A stretch of DNA of 64,000 nt, taken from positions 1-64,000 of the forward strand of contig JAXLQR010000002.1 of NCBI GenBank assembly GCA_046331545.1, written 5' to 3'. The first letter of the stretch is position 1; each line of letters opens with the position of its first letter. Below are positions 7,928-16,324 of this stretch, one piece after another. Under the pieces are notes generated by a model. The model had not been told where the DNA came from, did not search any database, and saw nothing but the letters and a program-made list of their open reading frames with translations. This DNA comes from JADJVL01 sp046331545. GTDB lineage: Bacteria; Acidobacteriota; Holophagae; Holophagales; Holophagaceae. The position numbers and the translations under genes were made by a program.

Positions 7928-9133
7928 ATGAACATCCTCCTCGGCATCACCGGCGGCATCGCGGCCTACAAGGCCGCCGAGGTGGCGCGGCTGCTGACGC
8001 GGCAGGGGCACGCGGTGCGCTGCGTGCTCACCGAGGCCGGCGCGCGCTTCATCACCCCGCTGACGCTGGCCTCGCTCACGGGCCAGCCGGTCTTCGGGGC
8101 GAACCCGGACCTGGGCGAGTGGCGGGCCAATCCGGTGGTCGAGCACATCGACCTGGCGCGGTGGGCGGACCTCGTCGCGGTGGTGCCCGCCACCGCGGAC
8201 ATCCTCGGGAAGACCTCCAACGGCCTCGCGCCGGACCTCCTCAGCACCATCCTCCTGGCCACGAAGGCGCCCGTCCTGTGGGCGCCCGCCATGAACACCG
8301 CCATGTGGGCCCACCCGGCGGTGCAGGCCAACGTGGCGACGCTGCGGGGCTGGGGCCACCACCTCGTCGAGCCGGTGGAAGGCCTGCTGGCCTGCGGCGA
8401 GGAGGGCGGCGGCAAGCTGGCGGAGGTGGAGACGATCGTGGACGCCGTCCACGCCCTGGCCTCGCCCCGGCATCCGGCGCTCCGCGGGAGGAAGGTGCTC
8501 GTCACCGGCGGGCCCACCCGCGAGGACCTGGACCCCGTGCGCACGCTGACCAACCGCAGCACCGGCGCCATGGGCGTGGAGATGGCCAGGGCCCTGCGCG
8601 ACGCCGGCGCCGAGGTGCATCTGGTCCTCGGCGGCGACGGGCCGGCCTTCCCGCTGTGGGGCCTCCCCGTCACCAAGGTGCGCAGCGCCGACGAGATGCT
8701 CGCCGCCTGCGCGGCCCTCTGGCCCGGCATGGACGGCTTCGTGGGCGCGGCGGCGGTGGCGGACCAGCGGCCCGAGCGGAAGGCGCCGGAAAAGGTGAAG
8801 AAGCAGGACGGCCCCGAGCAGCTCACCCTGGTGCGCACGCCCGACATCCTGGCCACCCTCTCGGCTTCCAAGCGGCCGGGCCAGTGGCTCCTGGGCTTCG
8901 CCGCCGAGAGCGAGGCCCACCTCTCCCACGCCGCCGAGAAGCTCAGCCGCAAGCGCCTGGACGCCATCTTCGCCAACGACGTGGCGGCGGGGCAGGGCTT
9001 CGGGGCGCAGGCGAACACGCTCATTCCCGTCACCGCCGAAGGCGCCCAGCAGCCCCTCGGCCCGCTGCCCAAGGACGAGCTCGCCGCCGCCGCCGTGGCC
9101 TGGTGGGCCGGACGCCTCGCATCCCGGAGCTGA
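7928..9133 (+). CDS. coaBC: Bifunctional phosphopantothenoylcysteine decarboxylase / phosphopantothenate-cysteine ligase
   Basis: Performs two consecutive steps of coenzyme A synthesis: CTP-dependent ligation of cysteine to 4'-phosphopantothenate (CoaB, C-terminal), then FMN-dependent decarboxylation (CoaC, N-terminal). The 401 residues show the CoaC flavoprotein start MNILLGITGGIAAYKAAE, the PAMNTAMW motif (PXMNXXMW) near residues 122-129, then the CoaB domain beginning at VLVTGGPTREDLDPVRTLTN near residue 193 with the STGAMG nucleotide loop. Length is normal. SD-like AAGGGAAG precedes the ATG at 7928. A 14-bp tandem repeat overlaps the stop codon. Confidence 0.95.
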   Translation: MNILLGITGGIAAYKAAEVARLLTRQGHAVRCVLTEAGARFITPLTLASLTGQPVFGANPDLGEWRANPVVEHIDLARWADLVAVVPATADILGKTSNGLAPDLLSTILLATKAPVLWAPAMNTAMWAHPAVQANVATLRGWGHHLVEPVEGLLACGEEGGGKLAEVETIVDAVHALASPRHPALRGRKVLVTGGPTREDLDPVRTLTNRSTGAMGVEMARALRDAGAEVHLVLGGDGPAFPLWGLPVTKVRSADEMLAACAALWPGMDGFVGAAAVADQRPERKAPEKVKKQDGPEQLTLVRTPDILATLSASKRPGQWLLGFAAESEAHLSHAAEKLSRKRLDAIFANDVAAGQGFGAQANTLIPVTAEGAQQPLGPLPKDELAAAAVAWWAGRLASRS

Positions 9134-9159
9134 AGCCCGCAGCCGGAAGCCCGCAGCCC
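9132..9159. repeat. 14-bp tandem duplication at coaBC stop codon
   Basis: GAAGCCCGCAGCCG is followed directly by GAAGCCCGCAGCCC (13/14 identical), starting within the TGA of coaBC. A second pair, TTCGCCCCCGCC at 9161 and 9181, follows. Confidence 0.7.
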
Positions 9160-9219
9160 GTTCGCCCCCGCCACCGCCGCTTCGCCCCCGCCTTCCGGCC
9201 GCTGCTCGGGGCCGGGTGC

Positions 9220-9225
9220 TAGCCT
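9220..9225 (+). promoter_or_regulatory. -10 element of the LytS-like kinase gene, probably leaderless
   Basis: TAGCCT ends 7 nt before the ATG at 9232. The gap (tcctcc) contains no purine-rich Shine-Dalgarno, so initiation is likely on a leaderless mRNA. No clear -35. Confidence 0.4.
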
Positions 9226-9231
9226 TCCTCC

Positions 9232-10320
9232 ATGTCGGCGAAGCTGCGCACATGGTCGGGCTACTGGGGTGCCTGGGTGCTCCTGGGGCTCTACATGGCC
9301 ACCATGGACATGGTCATGTACCCCAAGGAGGGCTACGGGCGGTTGCTCCTCCTCAACATCCTCCAGAACCTGGCCTGGGGCGTGGCGGGGCTCGGGATCC
9401 TTGCGATGGCCAACCGCTGGCCCATCGAGCGCCTGGCCTGGAGCGAATGGCGCACTCTCCTGGTCCACCTCCTGGGCAGCGTGGCCATCGCGGTGGCCGG
9501 GCTGGTGGTGGTGTGGCTCATCGCCATCGGCTTCTCGGAACCGGCCTACCGGGCCAAGGTCTTCGACATGCCCTTCAAGGCCTTCCGCCGCTTCTTCACC
9601 CTCTACTTCCACGTGAACCTCGTGCTGATGTGGGCGGTGCTCGGCGCCTTCCACGGCTGGCGGATGCACCAGCGCCTGAAGGCCCAGCAGCTCGAGGCGG
9701 CCCAGCTCGGCGCGCGCCTCGCCCAGGCCCAGAACCAGGCCCTGCGCATGCAGCTCCAGCCGCACTTCCTCTTCAACACCCTCAACTCCATCTCGGCCCT
9801 CATCCACAGCGACCCGGAGTCCGCGGACCGGATGCTGTCGCGCCTGGCGGACCTGCTGCGCATGACCCTGGAGTCCGGCGCCGACCAGTTCGTGAGCCTG
9901 CGCCAGGAGCTGGCCTTCAGCCAGGGCTACCTGGCCATCGAGCGCATCCGCTTCCAGGACCGCCTCCGGGTGGACGTGGACGTGCCCCCGGAATGCCTGG
10001 AGGCGCGGGTCCCGCCCTTCCTCCTCCAGCCGCTGGTGGAGAACGCCATCAAGCACGGCGTGGCGGACCTCGCCCGGGCCTCCCGCATCCAGGTGCGGGC
10101 GCGGCGGGAGGGCGAGACCCTCGTGCTGGAGGTGGAGGACGACGGCCGGGGCTTCGAGCAGGGCCGCCGGGGCATCGGCACCGGCAACACGGTGGAGCGC
10201 CTGCAACTCCTCTACCGGGACCGGCAGAGCTTCAGCCTCGTCTCCGAGAGCGGCAAGGGGACCCTGGCCCGCATCCGCCTCCCCTTCGAGGCGGGCCCCG
10301 CCATGGAGGCGACCGCATGA
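9232..10320 (+). CDS. LytS/YehU-type sensor histidine kinase
   Basis: Membrane sensor kinase that should phosphorylate the LytTR regulator encoded 16 nt downstream. The 362-residue protein has four N-terminal hydrophobic segments (roughly residues 12-30, 42-60, 75-97 and 120-140), a short linker helix, then the His_kinase motif LQPHFLFNTLNSISALI with phospho-acceptor H178, and an HATPase domain with the N-box LVENAIKHGV near residue 265 and G-box DDGRGF near residue 303. No extracellular ligand domain is present. The family controls autolysis, exopolysaccharide or peptide uptake in other bacteria; the stimulus is unknown here. Confidence 0.9.
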   Translation: MSAKLRTWSGYWGAWVLLGLYMATMDMVMYPKEGYGRLLLLNILQNLAWGVAGLGILAMANRWPIERLAWSEWRTLLVHLLGSVAIAVAGLVVVWLIAIGFSEPAYRAKVFDMPFKAFRRFFTLYFHVNLVLMWAVLGAFHGWRMHQRLKAQQLEAAQLGARLAQAQNQALRMQLQPHFLFNTLNSISALIHSDPESADRMLSRLADLLRMTLESGADQFVSLRQELAFSQGYLAIERIRFQDRLRVDVDVPPECLEARVPPFLLQPLVENAIKHGVADLARASRIQVRARREGETLVLEVEDDGRGFEQGRRGIGTGNTVERLQLLYRDRQSFSLVSESGKGTLARIRLPFEAGPAMEATA

Positions 10321-10336
10321 CCCGGAAGGCCCTGCC

Positions 10337-11080
10337 ATGACCCTGAAGGCGTTGATCGTCGACGACGAGCCCCTGGCCCGCCAGCGCATCCTCCAGATGC
10401 TGAAGGGGGAGTCCGACGTGGCGGTGGTGGGGGAGGCGGGCAACGGCCTGGAGGCGGTGAAGCTCATCGAGGCCACCTCGCCCGACCTGGTCTTCCTGGA
10501 CGTGCAGATGCCCGAGCTGGACGGCTTCGGCGTGGTGGAGGCCGTGGGCGTGGACCGCATGCCGCCCACGCTCTTCGTCACCGCCTTCGACCAGCACGCG
10601 GTCAAGGCCTTCGAGGTGCACGCGGTGGACTACCTCCTCAAGCCCTTCGACCGGGACCGCTTCCGCCGCGCCCTGGACTGGGCCCGCGCCCAGCAGACCA
10701 GCCGGCAGGGCGGGACGCTGCAGTCCCTGGTGGCCAGCCGCCGCTCGGAGCAGCCCCACCCCGACCGCATCCTGGTGAAGAGCGGCGAGGGCTGGGTGCT
10801 CCTCAAGACCGCCGCCATCCAGTGGATCGAGGCGGAGGACAACTACGTGCGCCTCCACGTGGAGGGGACCTCCCACCTGTTGCGCCAGACCATGACCGGC
10901 ATCCTGGAGCGCCTGGACCCGAGCCGCTTCAAGCGCATCCACCGCAGCGCCATCGTGAACCTCGACTTCATCAAGGAGCTCCAGCCCTGGAGCGGCGGCG
11001 ACCTGCTGGTGATCATGCGGGACGGCACGCGCCTGACCTTGAGCCGCACCTACCGGGACAGCTTCACCGAGTGGCACTGA
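10337..11080 (+). CDS. LytTR-family response regulator
   Basis: Cytosolic transcription regulator partnered with the upstream kinase. Residues 1-120 form a receiver domain with the acidic pair DDE at 9-11, phospho-acceptor D55 in VFLDVQMPELDGF, and the conserved Lys in YLLKPFDRDRF. Residues about 145-245 form a LytTR DNA-binding domain: WIEAEDNYVRLHV, then LDPSRFKRIHRSAIVNLDFIKEL and LSRTYRD. It usually binds pairs of direct repeats; no target genes can be assigned from this window. A long hairpin terminator follows. Confidence 0.92.
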   Translation: MTLKALIVDDEPLARQRILQMLKGESDVAVVGEAGNGLEAVKLIEATSPDLVFLDVQMPELDGFGVVEAVGVDRMPPTLFVTAFDQHAVKAFEVHAVDYLLKPFDRDRFRRALDWARAQQTSRQGGTLQSLVASRRSEQPHPDRILVKSGEGWVLLKTAAIQWIEAEDNYVRLHVEGTSHLLRQTMTGILERLDPSRFKRIHRSAIVNLDFIKELQPWSGGDLLVIMRDGTRLTLSRTYRDSFTEWH

Positions 11081-11105
11081 AAAGCCTCGGGCCCCCGGCT
11101 CCAGG

Positions 11106-11141
11106 CACGGAAAGGCCCCGCGGTCGCGGGGCCTTTCCGTG
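11106..11141. terminator. Bidirectional terminator between LytTR gene and exported-protein gene
   Basis: A 17-bp perfect stem (CACGGAAAGGCCCCGCG and its complement, 2-nt centre) carries A-tract and T-tract arms in the stem, so it can terminate the plus-strand pair and the convergent minus-strand gene. Confidence 0.75.
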
Positions 11142-11153
11142 GGGCGCGGAGCC

Positions 11154-11744
11154 TCAGGGGACGGTGGTGACGCTCACCTGCACGCCGCGGCCGGTGAGGT
11201 ACGAGGTGTTCGGGGCGTAGGCGGCGCCCGCGGCGAAGGAGGCTGTGCGGCTGGGCAGGATCACGCTGACGGTGCCCCGGACCTTGTCGGTGACCAGGAG
11301 CTGGCCGCCGGTGCGCTCGCCGATGGCGTACACGGCGCCCTGCCGCAGGGCGGCCTGGGAGGTCCCGACGCTCGGCACGCCGCGCTGGGCGAGGCCGCGC
11401 ACCAGCAGGGTGGCCTGGTAGCCGCCGTCGAAGTAGATGGGATCGGTGGGCATCACGACGAGGAAGTCCGCCTTCCGCGCCTCGAGGACGCGGAGGGCCG
11501 CGGGCAGGGCGGAGGCGGTGCGGGTGTCCACCACCGTGATGAGGGAGCCCGGGGCGGCGGCGGCGGCCAGGGCCTGGATGCCGTCCCAGGTGGCGGAGGC
11601 GTTGCACACCACGGCGAGGTGCTGCTTCTCCGGCCAGGTCTGGTGGGCCACGGCCAGGACGGGGTTGAAGTCGGGCGTCCCGGCGGCCAGGGGAGCGAGG
11701 CCGAGGACCAGGGCGGAGAGGGAACGGAAGGGCTTCGTGGGCAT
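11154..11744 (-). CDS. Exported protein resembling ABC substrate-binding fold, function unknown
   Basis: A 196-residue protein with a Sec-type signal (MPTKPFRSLSALVLGLAPLA, cleavage probably after AAG). The mature part contains alternating hydrophobic strands and helices (HLAVVCNASATWDGIQAL, ITVVDTRTAS, DFLVVMPTDPIYFDGG) and a segment LRQGAVYAIGERTGGQLLV that recalls type I periplasmic binding proteins of the TrpX/YtfQ kind. It is only about half to two thirds the usual length of those proteins. It lies alone, convergent with the LytTR gene. I do not assign a substrate. Confidence 0.6.
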   Translation of the reverse strand: MPTKPFRSLSALVLGLAPLAAGTPDFNPVLAVAHQTWPEKQHLAVVCNASATWDGIQALAAAAAPGSLITVVDTRTASALPAALRVLEARKADFLVVMPTDPIYFDGGYQATLLVRGLAQRGVPSVGTSQAALRQGAVYAIGERTGGQLLVTDKVRGTVSVILPSRTASFAAGAAYAPNTSYLTGRGVQVSVTTVP

Positions 11745-11930
11745 AACGCCTCCGGGGAACCCGGGCGTCCCGCGGCCCGGGTGTGGAAAGATCTGCCGCG
11801 CCTCGGCTACGGCGGTGAGGGAGGATCCCTTCGGGACGCGGAGAAGGTGCGCTCCGTCACGTCTGGGGACCCGTCCGCCGGGGCGAAGCCGCGGGCGGCG
11901 GGGACGACCCGTGCCCAGGCTCCGTGGAGC
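11745..11930. other. Gene-free spacer
   Basis: This 186-nt stretch lies between the signal peptide of the exported protein and the stop of the lipoprotein gene. I see no coding frame with support, no terminator with a T-run and no clear promoter beyond what the minus-strand gene at 11744 must need. Confidence 0.5.
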
Positions 11931-12374
11931 CTACAGGGCCGGGTCCAGCCAGGGCAGGACGGCGCTGGGCTGGCCCACGACGTTGCCCACGCGCACCGCC
12001 ACCACCACGACCCAGCCGGCGGGACGCTGCAGCCCGGAGAGGTCCAGCCGCAGGCTCCTCCCCGGCGCGGGGAGGTCGGGGCGCCGCTTCTCGAGCACCA
12101 CCTCGTTGCGGGCCAGCACCTCCGCGGGGCTGGGCCGCGCGGCGCCCACGGGCACGAAGTAGACGCGGACGGCCTCGACGCCCACGAGTTCCGACCCGGA
12201 GAGGTCCCGGGAGGGGAGGACGACTTCCAGGGTCCGCAGGTCGAGCCATCGGGCCGTGGTCACCTGCGGCGCGGTGCGGGGCCGCGGCACCGGGTCGCCC
12301 TTGCGCCCGCAGGCGGCGGCGGACAGGGCCAGCGTGAAGGCCAGGGCGGCGTTTGATAGGCTGGGGGGTCGCAT
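11931..12374 (-). CDS. Small lipoprotein with CGRKGDP motif
   Basis: A 147-residue predicted lipoprotein. From the ATG at 12374 the signal peptide (MRPPSLSNAALAFTLALSAAAC) ends in lipobox AAC, and the mature N-terminus CGRKGDPVPRPR is of the CG.KG..P type seen in LptM-like and other small lipoproteins of Proteobacteria and Acidobacteria. The remaining 110 residues look like one beta-sandwich (fibronectin-like) domain. Upstream in-frame ATG/GTG codons exist to 12494, but they lie inside accC and lack a signal. It is divergent from accC with only 34 nt between starts. Confidence 0.7.
   Translation of the reverse strand: MRPPSLSNAALAFTLALSAAACGRKGDPVPRPRTAPQVTTARWLDLRTLEVVLPSRDLSGSELVGVEAVRVYFVPVGAARPSPAEVLARNEVVLEKRRPDLPAPGRSLRLDLSGLQRPAGWVVVVAVRVGNVVGQPSAVLPWLDPAL
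12357..12362 (+). promoter_or_regulatory. -10 element for the biotin carboxylase gene
   Basis: TAGGCT lies inside the divergent lipoprotein gene, 47 nt before the ATG at 12409; GTGAAG 17 nt upstream is a weak -35. The same hexamer precedes the kinase and rpoZ-like genes. Confidence 0.35.
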
Positions 12375-12408
12375 CGTGTTCGATGATGACGGAATTCGGG
12401 GATTCACG

Positions 12409-13902
12409 ATGCCTGTGACGAAAGTGCTCATCGCCAACCGTGGCGAAATCGCCTGCCGGGTGATCCGCACGTGCCGGGAGATGGGGATACCCACGGTCGC
12501 CGTCTATTCCGACGCCGACCGCGGCGCCCTCCACGTGCGCATGGCGGACGAGGCCTACGCCATCGGCCCGGCGGCGGCCCGGGAGAGCTACCTGGTGGTG
12601 GAGAAGATCCTGGACGTGGCGAGGCGGAGCGGCGCGGACGCCATCCACCCGGGCTACGGCTTCCTGAGCGAGAACGCGGAAGCCGCGAGGCTCTTCACGG
12701 CCAACGGCATCACCTTCATCGGGCCGCGGCCGGACGCCATCACCGCCATGGGCTCGAAGACGGCGGCCCGGGAAGTCGCCATCGCGGCGGGCTGCCCCGT
12801 GGTTCCGGGCATCCAGAAGACGATGGAGGAGGCGGAGCTGCTGGCGGAGGCCCAGAAGATGGGCTTCCCGGTGATGCTGAAGGCGGCCATGGGGGGCGGC
12901 GGCAAGGGCATGCGCCTGGTGACGAAGCCGGAGGAGTTCACGTCCAGCCTGGCGCGGGCGCGGGGCGAGGCCCTGAGCAGCTTCGGCGACGATTCGGTGT
13001 ACGTGGAGAAGGCCATCGTGCAGCCGCGGCACATCGAGATCCAGGTCTTCGGCGACACCCACGGGAACCACGTCTACCTCTGGGAGCGGGAGTGCTCGGT
13101 GCAGCGCCGCCACCAGAAGGTCATCGAGGAGGCGCCGAGCCCCCACGTGACGCCGGAGATGCGCAGGGCCATGGGCGAGGCGGCGCTGAAGGTGGCGAGG
13201 GCCGTCAACTACGTGGGCGCCGGCACGGTGGAGTTCCTGGCGGACGCGGACCGCAACTTCTACTTCCTGGAGATGAACACGCGCCTCCAGGTGGAGCACC
13301 CGGTGACGGAGTGGATCACGGGGCTGGACCTGGTGAAGTGGCAGATCCTGGTGGCGCGGGGGGAGAAGCTGCCCCTGACCCAGGACCAGATCCCCTTCAA
13401 CGGCTGGGCCATGGAGTGCCGCATCTACGCCGAGGACCCGGACAAGAACTTCATGCCCTCCCCCGGAAAGATCACCTTCCTGCGCACGCCCGCCGGGCCG
13501 AACGTGCGGGACGACGGGGGCGTGTACGAGGGCAGCGAGGTGCCCATGTTCTACGACCCGATGATCTCGAAGCTGAGCACCTGGGGCCCGACGCGCCTGG
13601 AGGCCATCGACAAGATGCACATGGCGCTGGGCGAGTACCGCATCGGCGGCATCCGCCACAATGTGGAGTTCCACAAGGTGCTCATGCAGCACGAGCCCTT
13701 CCGCGAGGGCGCGCTGCACACCGGCATGCTGGACAAGCCCTTCTGGAAGAAGAAGGAGCTCGGACCGAACCTCCAGCCCGCCGTCGCCGCGGCGATGCTG
13801 GCCGAACTCGACGCCGAAGAACGTCGCGCGGCGCAACCCGCGGGGAATGGTGGCGGCAGTCCCGATGCCTGGCGGCATTGGGGGAAGTTCAACCGGCTGT
13901 GA
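12409..13902 (+). CDS. accC: Biotin carboxylase subunit of acyl-CoA carboxylase
   Basis: ATP-dependent carboxylation of a biotinyl carrier, presumably the BCCP encoded 38 nt downstream. The 497-residue protein has the N-terminal fold start KVLIANRGEIACRVIRTCRE, the ATP-grasp glycine loop MGGGGKGMRLV near residues 162-172, and the active-site segment EMNTRLQVEHPVTEWITG near residues 288-305. AccC proteins are about 450 residues; here a roughly 45-residue Ala/Glu/Arg-rich tail follows the C-terminal domain. Pairing with a stand-alone BCCP resembles a split propionyl-CoA or pyruvate carboxylase subunit as much as housekeeping acetyl-CoA carboxylase, so the acyl substrate is open. No carboxyltransferase gene is nearby. 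Confidence 0.85.
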   Translation: MPVTKVLIANRGEIACRVIRTCREMGIPTVAVYSDADRGALHVRMADEAYAIGPAAARESYLVVEKILDVARRSGADAIHPGYGFLSENAEAARLFTANGITFIGPRPDAITAMGSKTAAREVAIAAGCPVVPGIQKTMEEAELLAEAQKMGFPVMLKAAMGGGGKGMRLVTKPEEFTSSLARARGEALSSFGDDSVYVEKAIVQPRHIEIQVFGDTHGNHVYLWERECSVQRRHQKVIEEAPSPHVTPEMRRAMGEAALKVARAVNYVGAGTVEFLADADRNFYFLEMNTRLQVEHPVTEWITGLDLVKWQILVARGEKLPLTQDQIPFNGWAMECRIYAEDPDKNFMPSPGKITFLRTPAGPNVRDDGGVYEGSEVPMFYDPMISKLSTWGPTRLEAIDKMHMALGEYRIGGIRHNVEFHKVLMQHEPFREGALHTGMLDKPFWKKKELGPNLQPAVAAAMLAELDAEERRAAQPAGNGGGSPDAWRHWGKFNRL

Positions 13903-13940
13903 ATCCTTTCCCTCGACGTTGAATCCCAGGACCTGAACCC

Positions 13941-14462
13941 ATGAAGCGCACCCTCCTCATCAACAAGGAAACCCACGAGGTCGAGCTGACCCGCCAGGAC
14001 GGCGTGCTGACGCTGACGTGGGACGGCGAGCAACTCCCGGCGGACATCGTGGAGGTGGAGCCGGGGACCTACTCGGTGATCCTCGAGGGACGCTCGGTGG
14101 ACGTGCGCATCGACCCGGCGCGGTCCAATGATCCCGACGTCCATGCCTACCGCGCCACGCTCCACGACGGCGCCTACGAGTTCGGCCTCCAGGACCCCAT
14201 GAAGGCCCTGCTGGCCGCCGCGAGCGGCGCCTCGGCGGGAGGCGGGACGCTCAGCTCCCCCATGCCCGGCAAGATCGTGAAGATCCTCGTGAAGGAGGGC
14301 GACACCGTCGCCGAGGGCCAGACCCTGCTCATCATGGAGGCCATGAAGATGCAGAACGAGCTCAAGGCCATCGGCGCCGGCAAGGTCAGCAAGGTGGCCG
14401 TGCAGGAGGGCGGGACCGTGGAGACGGGGGCGACGCTGCTGGTGATGGTGGCGGAGGGGTGA
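13941..14462 (+). CDS. Biotin carboxyl carrier protein of acyl-CoA carboxylase
   Basis: Carries biotin between the adjacent biotin carboxylase and an unseen carboxyltransferase. The 173-residue protein has an N-terminal beta-rich region (residues 1-95) like the BT domain of propionyl-CoA carboxylase alpha, an Ala/Gly/Ser linker (about 93-104), and a C-terminal biotinyl domain starting SSPMPGKIVKILVKEGD with the biotin attachment motif EAMKMQNE, lysine K136. That architecture corresponds to the C-terminal third of PccA, so the alpha subunit seems to be split into two genes here. The stop is at 14462. Confidence 0.9.
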   Translation: MKRTLLINKETHEVELTRQDGVLTLTWDGEQLPADIVEVEPGTYSVILEGRSVDVRIDPARSNDPDVHAYRATLHDGAYEFGLQDPMKALLAAASGASAGGGTLSSPMPGKIVKILVKEGDTVAEGQTLLIMEAMKMQNELKAIGAGKVSKVAVQEGGTVETGATLLVMVAEG

Positions 14463-14470
14463 TCACCAGC

Positions 14471-14489
14471 GGGTCGCACGCTGCGACCC
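14471..14489. other. Perfect 8-bp stem-loop between BCCP and methyltransferase genes
   Basis: GGGTCGCA-CGC-TGCGACCC forms a triloop hairpin 8 nt after the BCCP stop and 20 nt before the next ATG. No T-run follows, so it may be a weak terminator or an RNA-stability element that lowers methyltransferase expression. Confidence 0.5.
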
Positions 14490-14509
14490 ACTGGAGCTAC
14501 GGAATTACG

Positions 14510-15079
14510 ATGAAAGTCCCCGACAGCGGCATGCCCGACGAGGCCTACTGGGCCAGCCTCTTCGACATCCCCGCAATCTTGGACTGGCTGCCGATCGGGC
14601 CGGGCACCCGCCTCGCCGTGGAGATCGGATGCGGCTACGGCACCTTCACGTTGCCCCTGGCGGACGCGATACAGGGCACGGTCCACGCCTTCGACCTCGA
14701 GCCCTCGATGCTGGAGACCACCGGCCTGAACCTCCGCCGGGCCGGGCTGGCCAACGTCGTCTTGGAGCATCGGGACGTCATCGACCTCGGCACGGACCTG
14801 CCCGAGGCCTCCGCAGACCTCGTCCTGATCTTCAACCTCCTCCACTTCGACGGACGGCGCGCCCTCCTCGCCGAGGCAGCCAGGATCCTCCGATCCGGCG
14901 GTGTGGTGGCGGTGATCCACTGGCGCACGGACATGGCGACGCCGCGGGGACCAGCGATGGAAACCCGCCCGACGCCCGCCTCGATCCTCGAGGCCGCCGC
15001 CGGCCTCGGCCTCGAACCCCTGGGCGAGCCGTGCTTTCTCGGGCCCTACCACTGGGGCATGCACCTCGCCCGGGTCTGA
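14510..15079 (+). CDS. Class I SAM-dependent methyltransferase, substrate unknown
   Basis: A 189-residue Rossmann-fold methyltransferase. Motif I is LAVEIGCGYGTF near residues 35-46, motif II has an acidic residue in VHAFDLEPSML, and a post-motif LVLIFNLLHFDGRRALLAEAARILRSGG matches Methyltransf_11/UbiE-like proteins. The ATG at 14510 is preferred to the GTG at 14459, which overlaps the BCCP stop but would put 17 unconserved residues and the hairpin into the coding region. It is convergent with the hydroxyproline operon. No substrate clue is visible. Confidence 0.75.
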   Translation: MKVPDSGMPDEAYWASLFDIPAILDWLPIGPGTRLAVEIGCGYGTFTLPLADAIQGTVHAFDLEPSMLETTGLNLRRAGLANVVLEHRDVIDLGTDLPEASADLVLIFNLLHFDGRRALLAEAARILRSGGVVAVIHWRTDMATPRGPAMETRPTPASILEAAAGLGLEPLGEPCFLGPYHWGMHLARV

Positions 15080-15088
15080 CCCCTCGAC

Positions 15089-16324
15089 TCAGGCGAAACG
15101 GTCTGGCCGGAAGGGTTCGAGGGGCAGGGTGGGCTTCGCGCCGGTCGCGGCTTCGGCCACCAGCACGCCGGTGATGGGCGCCAGGCCGATGCCCAGCATG
15201 GCGTGGCCCGTGGCGGCGTGGAGGTTGGGGAAGCGCGTGAAGGGACCCAGGTAGGGCAGGCCGTCGGGGCTGCAGGGGCGCAGGCCCGCCCAGGGCTGCT
15301 CGGGGATGGGCGGCATTTCCAGATCCAGGTAGTCCTTCGACGCCCGATGGATGGCCTCCACCCGGCGCCTCGAGATCGAGAGGTCCATGCCCGAGAGCTC
15401 CATCGTGCCCGCCAGACGCAGCCGGTCTCCCATGGGCGTCACCGCCACCCGGGCCTCGGCAAGAATGCTGGGCAGGCGCGGCAGGCGCGAGGGTACGACG
15501 TCGAAGCTGTAGCCCTTGCCCGGCTGCATGGGGAGCTTCAGGCCCAGCGTCTTCGATAGCCCCGGCGAGGCGCAGCCCGCCGCCAGCACGAAGACGTCGC
15601 CTTCGACGTCGCCTCCTGACGTCCGCACCCCCCTCACCCGACCACCCTCGGCCACGAAGGCCGCCGCCGCGGCCTGCAGGAACGTCACGCCGTTGGCCTG
15701 GGCCTCTGCCGCCAGCGCCGCCGTGAAGCGCGCCGGGTCCAGGTGGGCGTCGTCGGGCCAGAAGACCGCCTCGCCGGCCTGGATGACGCCGCTGGGCTCC
15801 AGCACCTCCAGGTCCGTGCCCGAGACCAGCCGCGGATGCAGGCCAAGCCTGCGGCCCAGCTCCGCCTCGTGGACATTGCCCGCCTTGCCTTCCGGCGAGC
15901 GATGAAGCATGAGCAGCCCCTTGGCCTCGAAGCCGAAGTCCAGCTCCGCGAGGCCGTCAAAGCGCCGTCGGCTTTCCAGGAGCAGGTCCCGCAGCACAAG
16001 CGTGTGGACCTCACAGGTGGACCTTCGCGCCGCCCAGGCGAAGCGACCCAGCCAGGCCAGCAGGCCGAAGTCCAGGCGCGGGCGCAGGTAGAAGGGGCTC
16101 GAGGGGTTGAGCATCCACTTGAGGCCCTTCCACAGCAGCGACGCCTCGGCCAGGGGGACGAAGTGGCTGGGGGTCACCAGCCCCGCGTTGCCCCAGGAGC
16201 AGCCCGAGCCCGGTGCGGCGGCGTCCACCACGGTGACGTCGAAGCCGGCCGCCCGCAGCTCCCGGGCGCAGCAGAGGCCCGGCGCGCCGGCGCCGATCAC
16301 GATGGCCCGCGTCCCGGTCCCCAT
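15089..16324 (-). CDS. FAD-dependent D-hydroxyproline (D-amino acid) oxidase/dehydrogenase
   Basis: Predicted to oxidise cis-4-hydroxy-D-proline to 1-pyrroline-4-hydroxy-2-carboxylate, the second step of hydroxyproline breakdown. The 411-residue DadA-like flavoprotein begins with the dinucleotide motif AIVIGAGAPGLCCARELRAAG (GAGAPG at 11-16) and ends with GLRPCSPDGLPYLGP and HAMLGIGLAPITG, typical of the DAO superfamily. Context decides the substrate: it is the last gene of an operon with a 4-hydroxyproline epimerase, to which it is coupled by a TGATG overlap. Pseudomonas can use a heteromeric enzyme for this step; here a single subunit seems to suffice. D-proline or other D-amino acids remain possible substrates. 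Confidence 0.82.
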   Translation of the reverse strand: MGTGTRAIVIGAGAPGLCCARELRAAGFDVTVVDAAAPGSGCSWGNAGLVTPSHFVPLAEASLLWKGLKWMLNPSSPFYLRPRLDFGLLAWLGRFAWAARRSTCEVHTLVLRDLLLESRRRFDGLAELDFGFEAKGLLMLHRSPEGKAGNVHEAELGRRLGLHPRLVSGTDLEVLEPSGVIQAGEAVFWPDDAHLDPARFTAALAAEAQANGVTFLQAAAAAFVAEGGRVRGVRTSGGDVEGDVFVLAAGCASPGLSKTLGLKLPMQPGKGYSFDVVPSRLPRLPSILAEARVAVTPMGDRLRLAGTMELSGMDLSISRRRVEAIHRASKDYLDLEMPPIPEQPWAGLRPCSPDGLPYLGPFTRFPNLHAATGHAMLGIGLAPITGVLVAEAATGAKPTLPLEPFRPDRFA

